Positions 47,013 to 57,539 of a stretch of 64,000 nucleotides of DNA are shown here, piece after piece. The position numbers were made by a program, and so were the translations under genes. The stretch lies in assembly GCA_003152315.1 (NCBI GenBank), contig PLZV01000025.1, forward strand, positions 1 to 64,000. Direction: 5' to 3'. The notes beneath the pieces are model-generated. The model had not been told where the DNA came from. It made no database searches and worked only from the letters and a program-made list of their open reading frames with translations. Position 1 is the stretch's first letter. Every line of letters starts with the position of its first letter. This DNA is from Verrucomicrobiota bacterium. GTDB taxonomy: Bacteria > Verrucomicrobiota > Verrucomicrobiia > Palsa-1439.

Positions 47013-47996
47013 ATGGGCGCTTTCAACTATCTCGTGATCATGGTCGTGGGCATCTTGGGCTCGGCGTTCTTTGCGGGCGCGGAAACGGGGCTGATTTCCC
47101 TAAACCGTGTCCGCCTGCGCCACGAGGTCGAGCGCAAGAGCCGCCGCGCGATCATCCTGAACGGGTTCGTCGAAAACACCGAACGCTTGCTGGGCACGAC
47201 ACTGTTCGGTACCAACCTCGCCAACGTGATGGTCGGTGTCTACGCCTCGGTGCTCGCGACGCGCCTTTTTAACATCGATAACTTCTGGCTCGACTTCGCC
47301 GCGACGATCGTCGCCTCGGCATTCCTGCTGGTGATCGGTGAAATTGTCCCCAAAACGCTCTTTCGCCATTATTCGCACCGTCTCTGCATGACCATTGCCG
47401 ACGCGCTGAACGCGACGGCGTGGCTGTTTGCCCCGCTCGTGGCCCTGCTCGGGTTTGTGATGCGCGCGGTCGTTCGTCTTAGCGGCGGCGCCGAGGCGCC
47501 GAAAAGTTTCTTTGTCACTCGCGAGGAATTGAAACACCTCGCCAAGGAGGGGGAAGCGGGCGGCGCACTCAGCGCGGAGGAACGCAAGATGATTGACGGC
47601 GTTTTCGATTTCCCCTACAAGACGGTCTACGACATTATGTTGCCGCTCGCGCGGGCCGTTACGGTCGTGCGCGATACGCCGGTGAAGAATCTGCTCGAGG
47701 TTTCGGAGCGCACCGGCTTCGCCCGCTTTCCCGTCGGCGAGGGTGACCGAATTGTCGGCATCGTCAACGTCTACGAGATCCTCTTTGACAATGCCGCTAG
47801 CGACGGCAAAACCGCTGGACAACTCATGCAAAAGCCGCAGTTCGTGCTCTCCACAGAGCGCGTCAACCGCGTCCTCCCCGTCCTGCGCGCCGGCCGTCGT
47901 CCCATCAGCATCGTTATTAACCCCGAAGGCAAGCACGTAGGCATCCTCACCATCGAGGACATCGTCGAAGAAATCGTCGGCGAGGTGGAGGGGTGA
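47013..47996 (+). CDS. CNNM/CBS-domain transporter-like protein, second copy
   Basis: FFAGAETGLISLNRVRLRHEVE, VYDIMLPLARAVTV, HVGILTIEDIVEEIVGEVEG. Confidence 0.9.
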   Translation: MGAFNYLVIMVVGILGSAFFAGAETGLISLNRVRLRHEVERKSRRAIILNGFVENTERLLGTTLFGTNLANVMVGVYASVLATRLFNIDNFWLDFAATIVASAFLLVIGEIVPKTLFRHYSHRLCMTIADALNATAWLFAPLVALLGFVMRAVVRLSGGAEAPKSFFVTREELKHLAKEGEAGGALSAEERKMIDGVFDFPYKTVYDIMLPLARAVTVVRDTPVKNLLEVSERTGFARFPVGEGDRIVGIVNVYEILFDNAASDGKTAGQLMQKPQFVLSTERVNRVLPVLRAGRRPISIVINPEGKHVGILTIEDIVEEIVGEVEG

Positions 47997-48012
47997 GGAC
48001 GCCGCGAAAGAG

Positions 48013-48831
48013 GTGGAGTATATGAAACTTGGCAAACGGTTCATGGTAAAGCCACACACGCGGTTGCGGCTGGGCGAGTTCGACCCGGATGACACCGCGG
48101 GCTTCGAGAAGGGCGGCGAAGCCCATGCCCGCCTGGAGAAGAACATCTCCCGTATGGAGGACTTACAGTATCGGCTGTACGCCGAAAGCCGGCATGCCCT
48201 ATTGATCATCTTGCAGGGGATGGATGCCAGTGGCAAGGACGGGACCGTGCGGCATGTGATGTCCGGGCTGAATCCGCAAGGCTGCCGCGTGACCTCTTTC
48301 AAGGTGCCCTCCGCCGAGGAGGCCAGCCACGATTTTCTCTGGCGCATCCACCAGGCGGTGCCCGCGCACGGCCAAATCGGCATCTTCAACCGCTCGCATT
48401 ATGAGGACGTACTGGTGGTTCGCGTGCACCAGCTTGTGCCGAAATCCGTCTGGTCGGCGCGTTACGACCAGATCAACGCGTTCGAGAAACTGCTGGACGA
48501 AAACGGCGTAACGATCCTGAAATTCTTCCTACACATCAGCAAGGAGGAGCAGAAAGAGCGACTGGAAGAGCGTCTCCAGGATTCGGCCAGGAACTGGAAG
48601 ATCAGTCCCGCAGATCTCAAGGAGCGCGAACATTGGGACGATTACGTGAAGGCCTATGAGACGGTCTTGAGTCGATGTAGCACGTCCGCAGTCCCTTGGT
48701 ATGTCATCCCGTCGAACAAGAAATGGTTCCGCAACCTCGCGGTCTCCCAGATTATTGTCGAGACGCTCGAACAAATGAACCCGAAGATACCCAAGGCCAC
48801 CTTCGATATCTCAAAACTCAGGGTGAGATAG
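48013..48831 (+). CDS. PPK2-family polyphosphate kinase/phosphotransferase
   Basis: [52 protein letters not shown]. Confidence 0.92.
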   Translation: MEYMKLGKRFMVKPHTRLRLGEFDPDDTAGFEKGGEAHARLEKNISRMEDLQYRLYAESRHALLIILQGMDASGKDGTVRHVMSGLNPQGCRVTSFKVPSAEEASHDFLWRIHQAVPAHGQIGIFNRSHYEDVLVVRVHQLVPKSVWSARYDQINAFEKLLDENGVTILKFFLHISKEEQKERLEERLQDSARNWKISPADLKEREHWDDYVKAYETVLSRCSTSAVPWYVIPSNKKWFRNLAVSQIIVETLEQMNPKIPKATFDISKLRVR

Positions 48832-48950
48832 TATTGGGGACGCATTCCGCCCTCGATGTGAGTCACCGGTCGTTTCGATTGCTACTCGGAATCGTGTTCG
48901 CGACCTTCATTCTGGATTCTGGGTTGCTGGTGCGGTATCATTCCGCGCTC

Positions 48951-49709
48951 ATGCTGGCGAAACGCATTATACCCTGTCTGGACGTGGACCGTGGACGTGT
49001 GGTGAAGGGCACAAAGTTCCTGAACCTGCGCGACGCGGGCGATCCGGTTGAGTGCGCGAAGGAATATGACCGTCAACGCGCGGACGAACTGGTGTTCCTC
49101 GATATCACGGCGAGTTCCGAGAACCGCGCGACGATGATCGACGTAGTGGAACGGACCGCCAGCGAGTGCTTCATGCCGTTGACGGTTGGCGGCGGAATTC
49201 GCAACGTGGATGACATTCGCGCGATGCTCAAGGCGGGCGCGGACAAAACGAGTTTGAACACGGCCGCTGTGCAAAATCCCGAGGTAGTGCGCGCCGGTGC
49301 GGAACGGTTTGGCTCGCAGTGCATCGTCATCGCCATCGACGCCAAGCGAGCCAGCACGGGACATTGGGAAGTGTACACGCATGGTGGTCGCAAGCCGACC
49401 GGCCTTGATGCGGTGAAGTGGGCACAACGCGTGGAGGTCCTCGGCGCCGGTGAAATCCTGTTGACCAGCATGGACGCCGATGGGACAAAGGCGGGGTACG
49501 ATGTGGCATTAACCCGCGCCATCAGCGAAGCGGTGCACATTCCCGTCATCGCCAGCGGCGGCGCGGGCAAGCTCGATCACATGGTGGAGGTGTTGACGGA
49601 AGGGAAGGCGGATGCGGTTTTGGCCGCTTCGGTTTTCCATTTTGGTGAGTACACCGTCAGTGATGTGAAACAGTTTTTGCAGGAGAAGGGCATTTGTGTG
49701 CGATTATGA
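48951..49709 (+). CDS. hisF: Imidazole glycerol phosphate synthase subunit HisF
   Basis: [56 protein letters not shown]. Confidence 0.95.
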   Translation: MLAKRIIPCLDVDRGRVVKGTKFLNLRDAGDPVECAKEYDRQRADELVFLDITASSENRATMIDVVERTASECFMPLTVGGGIRNVDDIRAMLKAGADKTSLNTAAVQNPEVVRAGAERFGSQCIVIAIDAKRASTGHWEVYTHGGRKPTGLDAVKWAQRVEVLGAGEILLTSMDADGTKAGYDVALTRAISEAVHIPVIASGGAGKLDHMVEVLTEGKADAVLAASVFHFGEYTVSDVKQFLQEKGICVRL

Positions 49710-49765
49710 AAGTCTACGGGAGGAAATGACACGCGCTCAACGAGCCGTCCGCGACAAGCAAGAGC

Positions 49766-51202
49766 ATGTTTACTCCGTCGAAAGCTGAGTTTCTGGAATG
49801 CGCGAAACGCGGGAACTTGATCCCCGTGTATCGCGAAATTATTGCCGACGCGGAAACGCCCGTGTCCGCTTATCAAAAGTTGCTCAAGACGGGGCCATCG
49901 TTTCTGTTGGAGTCCGTGGAGGGCGGGGAGCGTATCGGCCGCTACTCGTTTATCGGCACGAACCCGAGCACGGTCATCCGCGTTGCCCAACGCAGTGGTG
50001 ACGACGCCCTGCGCGCCGTGGAATTGGAAATGTCCAAGTACAAACCTGTCACCTTGCCGGGTTTGCCGCGGTTCACCGGCGGGGCGGTCGGATTTCTCGG
50101 CTACGAATACATCCACCAGATCGAGCCGAGTGTTCCGCGTCCGCAGCGTGACGACCTTGGCACGCCGACGCTCTGTTTCATGATTACGGACACGATCCTG
50201 ATCTTCGATCGTGTCAGCCAGACCATCAAGATCGTCGCCAACGCCCACGTGGAAGGCGATGCCACGCACGCCTACACACGCGCCTGCTCACAGATTGATC
50301 GTCTTCTGGCGCAACTCGCGCAGCCTCTGGCCTCGCCGCCGTTGGAATTTCAGAAAGATGCACCCGATGTTCCGGTCGAATCGAACATGACGACGGAGCG
50401 TTATGCCGGAATGGTGGCGCAGGCCCAGGAATACATCAAGGCGGGTGACATCATCCAGGTGGTGCTGGCTCAACGGTTCCAGACGGCCCTGACATCCTCG
50501 GCCCTCGATGTTTATCGGGCCCTGCGTTCCGTCAATCCGTCACCATACATGTTTCTCCTCGACTTCGGAGATTTCCAGCTTGTGGGCGCGTCGCCGGAAG
50601 TGCACGTGCGCTGCGAAGACGGCAAGGTTGAGATTCGTCCCATCGCAGGGACGCGCTGGCGCGGTAAAACGCCCGAGGAGGACGAGCGCTTGGCGAAGGA
50701 TTTGCTGGCGGATGAAAAGGAACGCGCCGAGCACCTGATGCTCGTGGACCTCGCGCGTAATGATATCGGACGCGTCTGCGATTTTGGCAGTGTGCGGGTG
50801 CCTGAATTCATGGTGATCGAGAAATACTCGCACGTCATGCACATCGTCAGCGGCGTGGAAGGGAAACTGCAAAAGGGCCGCTCCTCATACGATCTGATGC
50901 GCGCGACGTTCCCCGCGGGGACAGTTAGCGGCGCGCCGAAGATTCGTGCGATGCAAATCATCTGCGAGCAGGAGCAAACGCAACGTGGACCCTATGCGGG
51001 CGCGGTGGGTTACTTCAGCTTCAACGGCAACGTTGATAGCTGTATCACGTTGCGGACGGCGTTGCTGAAAGACGGGGTCGCCTATGTCCAGGCCGGCGGC
51101 GGCATCGTGGCGGATAGCGACCCCAAGTATGAGTTTCAGGAAACTGTCAACAAGTCCAAGGCGATGCTCAAGGCCATCGCGCTGGCCCAGACGTTTCGGT
51201 GA
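49766..51202 (+). CDS. trpE: Anthranilate synthase component I
   Basis: PSPYMFLLDFGDFQLVGASPEVHVR, RPIAGTRWRGKTPEED, TFPAGTVSGAPKIRAMQII. Confidence 0.93.
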   Translation: MFTPSKAEFLECAKRGNLIPVYREIIADAETPVSAYQKLLKTGPSFLLESVEGGERIGRYSFIGTNPSTVIRVAQRSGDDALRAVELEMSKYKPVTLPGLPRFTGGAVGFLGYEYIHQIEPSVPRPQRDDLGTPTLCFMITDTILIFDRVSQTIKIVANAHVEGDATHAYTRACSQIDRLLAQLAQPLASPPLEFQKDAPDVPVESNMTTERYAGMVAQAQEYIKAGDIIQVVLAQRFQTALTSSALDVYRALRSVNPSPYMFLLDFGDFQLVGASPEVHVRCEDGKVEIRPIAGTRWRGKTPEEDERLAKDLLADEKERAEHLMLVDLARNDIGRVCDFGSVRVPEFMVIEKYSHVMHIVSGVEGKLQKGRSSYDLMRATFPAGTVSGAPKIRAMQIICEQEQTQRGPYAGAVGYFSFNGNVDSCITLRTALLKDGVAYVQAGGGIVADSDPKYEFQETVNKSKAMLKAIALAQTFR

Positions 51203-51261
51203 AGTACGCCGGCGGAAGCCGGCAACAACGAAAGCCGTAATTAACTGAAGGAGGTCTTGCC

Positions 51262-51534
51262 ATGAGTGAAGTAACGCAGAACATCGGTTGGGCCGTGGTC
51301 TTCTCGTTTGTTGGTGGGGTCGTAGGCATCGTACTGGTGCTGGCTTCTTCACTGGTGCTGCCGCGACTGATCGAGCGCATGACGCCGAACATCGACGAAG
51401 AAAAGGAAATTGCGCGCGGCAACCTGGCCGTGGCGCAGTACTTCGGACGGATTGCGGCGGCGAGCATCATCGGCATGAGCATTGTCGTGGGCGCAGCCGT
51501 CCTCGCTGGCGTCATCGCCGCATTGCACGGATAA
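51262..51534 (+). CDS. DUF350-like small membrane protein
   Basis: 90 aa; LIERMTPNIDEEKEIARGNLAVAQYFGRIAAASIIGMSIVVGAAV. Confidence 0.65.
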   Translation: MSEVTQNIGWAVVFSFVGGVVGIVLVLASSLVLPRLIERMTPNIDEEKEIARGNLAVAQYFGRIAAASIIGMSIVVGAAVLAGVIAALHG

Positions 51535-51558
51535 CGGCGGGGCTGGACTCGTCCGGTC

Positions 51559-53694
51559 ATGAAAACCCTCACGTCTATTGCATTAGCCTTGTGCTTTGCT
51601 GCTGCCCCGGTTTGGGCGCGTGGCGGCGGCGGGTGTTTCGAGGAAGGCACGCCGATCCTCACTCCCAACGGTGAAGTTCCCATCGAACAACTGCGCGTCG
51701 GTGACGTTGTGATTGGTGGACGGGTGGAGGCGATTATCTGTGTCGAGCCCGAGGAGTATCTCGATGTTGGCAACGGCGTCCGCGTCACGGCCGAGCATCC
51801 TTTTCAAATCTCGCCCGGGGTCTTCCGGGTGGCTGATCGGGTGTTCCCGACTGCGCCGCGAGTCCGCGCACAGCATCCTGCGTACAATCTGCTCGTCAGC
51901 CCGAGTGGTACCTATATCGCGGGTGGCTTTGTCGTCCATAACAAAGGCTGCTTTCTGCCGGACACACCGATATTGCGCGCGGACGACACCGAAGTGCCGA
52001 TTCATGAGATTCGCACGGGCGACAAACTGCTTGCGTTCACGGCTGATGGGCAAGTCGTCCGTACCAGTGTGCGCAACATCGTGACCCACGAAGTGGACGA
52101 GTATCTCGAAGTGGCGACGGAACGCGCCGTCTTGCGTGTCACGGTGGAACATCCATTTTATGTGGGCGAGGGGACATTCAAGACACTTGAGGCACTCAAT
52201 GTTGGCGACAGCGTGTACGCTTACGACGGACACGGCCTGAGCGCCCAACAAATCGTAAGCATTGTGCACGTGCACGCGCGTACCCATGTTTACAATTTGC
52301 AGACCGACGCGCCGAACACTTTTTTCGCGAATGGCGTGGCCGTCCATAATAAAGGTGGTGGGGGAGGCGGGGGCGGATTTGGCGGTGGGGGATTTGGTTT
52401 TCATTCCGGTTCCGGAGGAGGTTCGGGTAGTGCGCCGACCGTCTTTCTCATTGTCGTGGGCGTTTTCGTGGTGATCGTGCTCATTCAGCACTTCAATCAA
52501 GGGGGTGACGATCAAGGGGGTGAGGATGATAACCTCGATTTCGTGAACAGCCCGAGCGCGGTTGCGCAAAAAGCCACGAAGACGAGCAAGTTGCTGGAGT
52601 TCATTGCGAAGGTCGATCCGTCTTTCAAGGAGGAGGCCCTCCAACAACGGGCAACGGAGACGTTTATGGAGTTGCAGAAATGCTGGCAAGCCCGCGAGTA
52701 CGGACCCATGCAGGCACTGTTGATGCCGGATTTATATACCGCACACTGTGCGCAATTGCAGGGATTACGCCGCGATCATGAGATCAACATGATTGAGAAT
52801 CTACGGGTCGAGCACGTGGATATTGTAAATGTACGCTACACGCACGAGGAGAATGAGTGCGAGTTCACGGCGTTAATCACAGCGCATGCGCGGGATTATT
52901 ACGTGGATGATCGTGACAGTCATATCCTGCGCGGGGACGAGGCATCGGCGCAGTTTCAGGAGTTTTGGACATTTCAGCGGCAGGATGGTGCGTGGCTGTT
53001 GCGTGAGATTGAGCAGACGCGTGAGTCGGACAAGCTGAAGGAGGAGAATTTCTTCGAGCAGTTCACGGACAAGGGGGTTGAGCAGGTGTATGGCAAGGCG
53101 GCAGGCCAGGAAGGCCCCGCGGGTCCATGGCTGGAAAAGTCGGTGGAAACAAAGGCCACCCGCATCGAACGGTTGTTGAACTTCCTGGCGCAGACGGACA
53201 AGCTTTGGGACCGGCAGGCGATGCTGGAGCGGGCGCGACAGGTTTTCACGGATGTTATGCTGGCGCGGGAAGCGGGCGATCCGACGGCGGTAAAGGATGA
53301 TGAGCTATTTCCCGCAGCGGGAGTGGATTTGCGCCAGCAAATCACCAAACAGCGGACCGCCGGGCCGAGCATCGAGTATCGCAACTTGTGCGTCCGAAAG
53401 GCGGAACTCATTCTCGTGCGCAACTTCGCGGACAATTCACACGACGAATATACCGTACGGATTAGCGCGCACGCGCAAAAAATCATCAAGCGGGGTGGGG
53501 TGGCTATCAGTCAGGACGAATTCGTCACACCGTTCATGGAATACTGGACGTTTGGGCGACTCGATGGTCAGTGGAAGCTTAAGGAAGTGCTGCCACCATC
53601 GCGGGGTGAAGAAGCCGTCCGCCAGGAGAATCTTGATGAGGACAGCAACGCCGCGCAGCTTCAATGGTACTACCAGCAAAGCCGCGCGACGTGA
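51559..53694 (+). CDS. Secreted/membrane protein: two tandem Hint (intein-like) domains + Gly-rich linker + TM + two Tim44-like domains
   Basis: CFEEGTPILTPNGEVPIEQLRVGDVV...VTAEHPF...GGFVVHN|KG then CFLPDTPILRADDTEVPIHEIRTGDKLL...VTVEHPF...GVAVHN|KG; GGGGFGGGGFGF; TM VFLIVVGVFVVIVLI; two Tim44-like segments. Confidence 0.88.
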   Translation: MKTLTSIALALCFAAAPVWARGGGGCFEEGTPILTPNGEVPIEQLRVGDVVIGGRVEAIICVEPEEYLDVGNGVRVTAEHPFQISPGVFRVADRVFPTAPRVRAQHPAYNLLVSPSGTYIAGGFVVHNKGCFLPDTPILRADDTEVPIHEIRTGDKLLAFTADGQVVRTSVRNIVTHEVDEYLEVATERAVLRVTVEHPFYVGEGTFKTLEALNVGDSVYAYDGHGLSAQQIVSIVHVHARTHVYNLQTDAPNTFFANGVAVHNKGGGGGGGGFGGGGFGFHSGSGGGSGSAPTVFLIVVGVFVVIVLIQHFNQGGDDQGGEDDNLDFVNSPSAVAQKATKTSKLLEFIAKVDPSFKEEALQQRATETFMELQKCWQAREYGPMQALLMPDLYTAHCAQLQGLRRDHEINMIENLRVEHVDIVNVRYTHEENECEFTALITAHARDYYVDDRDSHILRGDEASAQFQEFWTFQRQDGAWLLREIEQTRESDKLKEENFFEQFTDKGVEQVYGKAAGQEGPAGPWLEKSVETKATRIERLLNFLAQTDKLWDRQAMLERARQVFTDVMLAREAGDPTAVKDDELFPAAGVDLRQQITKQRTAGPSIEYRNLCVRKAELILVRNFADNSHDEYTVRISAHAQKIIKRGGVAISQDEFVTPFMEYWTFGRLDGQWKLKEVLPPSRGEEAVRQENLDEDSNAAQLQWYYQQSRAT

Positions 53695-53709
53695 GCGAAG
53701 CGTCACTTC

Positions 53710-55065
53710 TCAATGATTTTGGTCGAGCCAGCGGCGAATGCCGTAGGCCGAGGGAGAATTCGGGTCGAGCCGAAGGAAGATTTGGTATTGGGTGATGGCG
53801 TCGTCGATGTAGCCCTGCTGCTGCAGCAGGAGCCCATAGTTGCAATGGGCATCCGCATAGTTCGGGTTGGCGATAAGCGCCAGTTCGTAATTCTCCATCG
53901 CCCGCTCGATCTGACCGGAATTACCGTAGATGATGCCGAGGTTGTAGTACGCCTTGGCGAATGTCGGGTCGGCGGCAATGGCCTTGGTGTAAGCGGCAAT
54001 GGCTGCGGCCGACTGATTCGGTGGGTACTTTACGCCTTCGTTGTAGTAGGCGGTCGCTTTCGCGCGGTTACCGGGCTTGAGCACCTTGACGGCAACGGGC
54101 GTGCGCACTTTTTTGACCGGCGCTGGCGGTGGAGGCGGTGACGAAACCGCTGGCGCAGCAATGGACGGCGTGGGAGGCAGAACCACTGGTTTCGGCAGCG
54201 CGGTCTCTGGTGGCGGTGCTGCGGGCTTGGGCGCCGGCGCGACTTCGGCAGTGGGAGGTGCCGGCGACTCCGGAGGCTTGGCCGGCTTTGCTGGCAATTC
54301 GGTCGCACGCACGGATGGCTTTGCCGCAGCAGCCAATTCCTGATTGATTTGCAGCATGGCAAGACGAACGTCCTCGCGTGGCGGGGACTTGGGGAGCAGA
54401 TCGAGGTACTTTTCGTAGTGCGCGAGCGCTTCCTTCTTCTGGGCGAGTTGGTGATTTTCCAGGGACGCAAGATTCAGGTAGGTCGTGGCAAACTTTGGAT
54501 CGGCGGCGATGGCCTGCTCGAAGTAATGCTTGGATTGGGGAAACTCGCGTTTACGGGCGGCGACGATGCCGAGGCAGTTGAACGTGTCGGCGGAACTCGG
54601 ATTGGATTGCAGGTGGCGCTTGAACGACTCCTCCGCCTGGCCCCACGCCGAGACGCGCATATAGGCAAGGCCGAGTTGGTAGTGGACGTCCGCAGGCGCG
54701 GAACCGCCCTGAGCCACTTGGCGAAGATTCACCACGGCATCGCCAGCCTGCCCCTGTTCGAGTTGTGCGAGCGCGAGGTTGTAATGTGCCGGAAGGTAGT
54801 TGGGATCGAGTCTCACGGCGTCCTGTAGGTTTGCCAAACCCGCTGCCGTTTCGCCTTCCCTGAGGCGGCAGACGCCGAGGAAATTCAACGCGAGCGCATT
54901 GGTCTGCATGGAGGCCAGGGCCTGATCGAAGCAAGGGATGGCCTTGTCGAACTTGTCCTCCTTGTAATACGCGATCCCTTTGGCGAACGCATCTTCGCCG
55001 GTGGATTTACGACCGCAGCCGGAAGCGAGCGCGGCGAGCAAGGCGAGACAGAAAATTATTCTCAT
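53710..55065 (-). CDS. TPR-repeat lipoprotein
   Basis: Lipobox LLAALASGCGRK; repeated TPR motifs (AIPCFDQALASMQTNALALNFLGVC; ITQYQIFLRLDPNSPSAYGI). Confidence 0.88.
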   Translation of the reverse strand: MRIIFCLALLAALASGCGRKSTGEDAFAKGIAYYKEDKFDKAIPCFDQALASMQTNALALNFLGVCRLREGETAAGLANLQDAVRLDPNYLPAHYNLALAQLEQGQAGDAVVNLRQVAQGGSAPADVHYQLGLAYMRVSAWGQAEESFKRHLQSNPSSADTFNCLGIVAARKREFPQSKHYFEQAIAADPKFATTYLNLASLENHQLAQKKEALAHYEKYLDLLPKSPPREDVRLAMLQINQELAAAAKPSVRATELPAKPAKPPESPAPPTAEVAPAPKPAAPPPETALPKPVVLPPTPSIAAPAVSSPPPPPAPVKKVRTPVAVKVLKPGNRAKATAYYNEGVKYPPNQSAAAIAAYTKAIAADPTFAKAYYNLGIIYGNSGQIERAMENYELALIANPNYADAHCNYGLLLQQQGYIDDAITQYQIFLRLDPNSPSAYGIRRWLDQNH

Positions 55066-55136
55066 CGAGAAGTCCATGCAAAACGTGACAAACAATCCGG
55101 TGCATCTTATAATCGCGCCCGGATTTCGCAACTAAA

Positions 55137-55676
55137 ATGACCGAATGGGACATTCAATCTCGCGGCGATGCCTGCACGACTTGTCAGAAGCCGTTCGTGG
55201 ACAAGGAGGCTTATCACACGCTTTTGAGCCTCGATGCGACCGGCTACGCGCGGCGTGACCTGTGCGGCGTTTGCTTTGCGAGCACGTCGCGGGACGGCAT
55301 TATTTCCTATTGGCAGGGCGAATACAAACTGCCGCCACCACCTCCGCCCGAGGCGATCCAGAAGGAAACAGCGGAAACACTATTGAGAAAACTGGTCGAA
55401 TCGACGGATCCGTCGCATGCGGCAGCGCGCTATATCCTCGCAGTGATGTTGGAGCGGAAGCGGATTCTCAAGCACCGCGACACAGTACACGAAGAAGATG
55501 GCAATGATTTGCTCGTGTACGAACATGCGCGCACGGGCGAGTCGTTTACCTTGCCCGATCCGCATTTGCGGCTGGATCAACTGGCGCACGTCCAGGAGGA
55601 AGTGGCCGCGTTGTTGCAACCGACCGCTGGAAGCGCCAAGGCTGAGCCCGTGAATGGGCCCAGCCCTGGCGTGTGA
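55137..55676 (+). CDS. Conserved hypothetical protein with zinc-ribbon-like Cys motifs
   Basis: DACTTCQKPF ... RRDLCGVCFAS. Confidence 0.7.
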   Translation: MTEWDIQSRGDACTTCQKPFVDKEAYHTLLSLDATGYARRDLCGVCFASTSRDGIISYWQGEYKLPPPPPPEAIQKETAETLLRKLVESTDPSHAAARYILAVMLERKRILKHRDTVHEEDGNDLLVYEHARTGESFTLPDPHLRLDQLAHVQEEVAALLQPTAGSAKAEPVNGPSPGV

Positions 55677-55687
55677 ACCAATTGGCC

Positions 55688-55800
55688 GTTAGCTGACCTT
55701 CATTTCGATCTGCGTCGGGTTGGCATCTTCGGTCTTCGGCAGGTTGACGTGCTAGCACGCCGTCCTTCGGGACGAGCTGACCCGCGACCTTGACACTCCG
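55688..55800 (-). pseudogene. Hsp20 (small heat-shock protein) C-terminal remnant, frameshifted
   Basis: Minus strand VKVAGQLVPKDGVL... (frame 1) then HVNLPKTEDANPTQIEMKVS* (another frame), matching an Hsp20 ACD end/tail. Confidence 0.6.
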
Positions 55801-55848
55801 CAGCGTGTGCGATAGACATAAGGGCCATTTCGGGCAAACCATTCAGGT

Positions 55849-55924
55849 GGCTAGGTAGCTCAGCTGGTAGAGCACTGCACTGAAAATGCAGGTGTCGGCG
55901 GTTCGATCCCGTCCCTAGCCACCA
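55849..55924 (+). tRNA. tRNA-Phe (GAA), CCA encoded
   Basis: GGCTAGGTAGCTCAGCTGGTAGAGCACTGCACTGAAAATGCAGGTGTCGGCGGTTCGATCCCGTCCCTAGCCACCA; cloverleaf pairing and CTGAAAA anticodon loop. Confidence 0.97.
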
Positions 55925-56034
55925 GTTTTTTCTTGCCGCGCCGCCGCGAAGGAAGCAGCGGAACTTGCTGGATTACTCCAATCCGGTAGTCGCCACTTGC
56001 CACGGGCGAATTCGGCCCGTACACTGGCGCAACC

Positions 56035-56670
56035 GTGCCATCCACTGAATTGACCTGCGGTGCAGAAAATCCGGCATCTCCCGTCAGTCCCTCGGTGCTT
56101 TATACGCCGGCCAACTGGTTTGAGCCGTTGGATTGGAGAAGGGTTTTTGCCGCGGAGTGGCCCATCGAGATCGATTTGGGCTGCGGCAAAGGATCGTTCC
56201 TGTTTTGGGCGGCGCGTACGCAGCCGCAGCGGAATTTTGTGGGTGTGGATCGATTGCTGCGACGCTTGCGGCGGGTGGACCGCAAAGCGGTGCGGGCCGG
56301 CCTGCAGAACCTGCGTCTCCTGCGCATTGAATCGACCTACTTAGTTTCAAAACTTATCCCCGACCATTCGGTTTCGACATATCATGTTTTGTTCCCCGAT
56401 CCATGGCCGAAGCGGAGGCATCACGGACGGCGACTTATTTGTGCGCCATTCCTTGCGGATGTGCGTCGCACGTTGGCAGTCGGCGGCATTGTCAACTGTG
56501 CCACCGATCACGAAGAGTACTTCGAATGGATCCAACGCGAGTTCCAGAAGGACGGCGGGTTTGTTCAAAGCCAGCCAGTGACTTTGCCAGAGGAGGCATC
56601 GACTGACTTTGAGCGTAAGTTTGTCGCGGCGGGGAAGAAAGTCTATCGTAGCCGATGGCAAAAGCGGTAG
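56035..56670 (+). CDS. trmB: tRNA (guanine-N7-)-methyltransferase
   Basis: IEIDLGCGKGSFLFWAA, VLFPDPWPKRRHHGRRLI. Confidence 0.93.
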   Translation: MPSTELTCGAENPASPVSPSVLYTPANWFEPLDWRRVFAAEWPIEIDLGCGKGSFLFWAARTQPQRNFVGVDRLLRRLRRVDRKAVRAGLQNLRLLRIESTYLVSKLIPDHSVSTYHVLFPDPWPKRRHHGRRLICAPFLADVRRTLAVGGIVNCATDHEEYFEWIQREFQKDGGFVQSQPVTLPEEASTDFERKFVAAGKKVYRSRWQKR

Positions 56671-57029
56671 CGAGCGCCGGCGGGGCTGATGAGATGAGAA
56701 GATTTCGCCGAATTGAAAAAAAACTTGCGGATCTGCAAGTAACGCGATGTTTAGGCAGCTTTACATTTTTCGGACATATCTGTTCACAGCTTGAACAACG
56801 GAGGTTGGTAGGCAGCTTTCTTGCTATCAAAATGCCGAAATAGCCAAAAAAGGAGCGTACCAGGGTCTTGCCTGTCAAATCTTGACCTGCAAGGCAGGAG
56901 GCTAATGGCCGTTGGGGTAAACTGGCCCCACATCAAGGAGAACAGGCACGGAAAATGCGTTCTGGACAGATGTAACTTGTGTGTTACGCTCGGGTACTAG
57001 CATCGTGAACCAGAATAGGGGCAGCGAAT

Positions 57030-57530
57030 ATGAAACAGTCATCTGGTGGCAAAGTAACAAATCTCGGTCAGGCCCTTCGGTCGCGCAGTGGACAATCACT
57101 CATCGAATTTGCCCTGGTGGCCCCGCTGTTTTTCCTTCTCGTTTTCGGTATCACGGATTTTGGACGGCTATTCTTTACGCAGGAGACCCTGCAATTTGCG
57201 TTGCGGGAAGCGGGCCGGTACGCCGTGACAGGCCAGCACAAGCCCGATCTGAAGAACGGGGGCAATCTTTCACGGGTGGCCTCAATCAAGGCAATCGCCC
57301 AACAAAATGCGATCGGCATGATCACCGACCCGAACAGCATCGTCGTTAGTAGCGGTGGCGTGAACAACTTTGCGGGGGGGCCCGGTGATACCGTTCTCGT
57401 ATCCTTGACGACGAACCTGAAGCTGATCACTCCCATGATCGGGAGATTTTTCGGGCCGAGCCAGACCTACACGTTTACCGTCCAGACGACATTTCGAAAC
57501 GAGCCGTTCGACTTCAGCCAGACGAACTAG
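57030..57530 (+). CDS. TadE-like pilus assembly protein
   Basis: SGQSLIEFALVAPLFFLLVFGITDFGRLFFTQETL. Confidence 0.9.
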   Translation: MKQSSGGKVTNLGQALRSRSGQSLIEFALVAPLFFLLVFGITDFGRLFFTQETLQFALREAGRYAVTGQHKPDLKNGGNLSRVASIKAIAQQNAIGMITDPNSIVVSSGGVNNFAGGPGDTVLVSLTTNLKLITPMIGRFFGPSQTYTFTVQTTFRNEPFDFSQTN

Positions 57531-57539
57531 GAGGCAACG

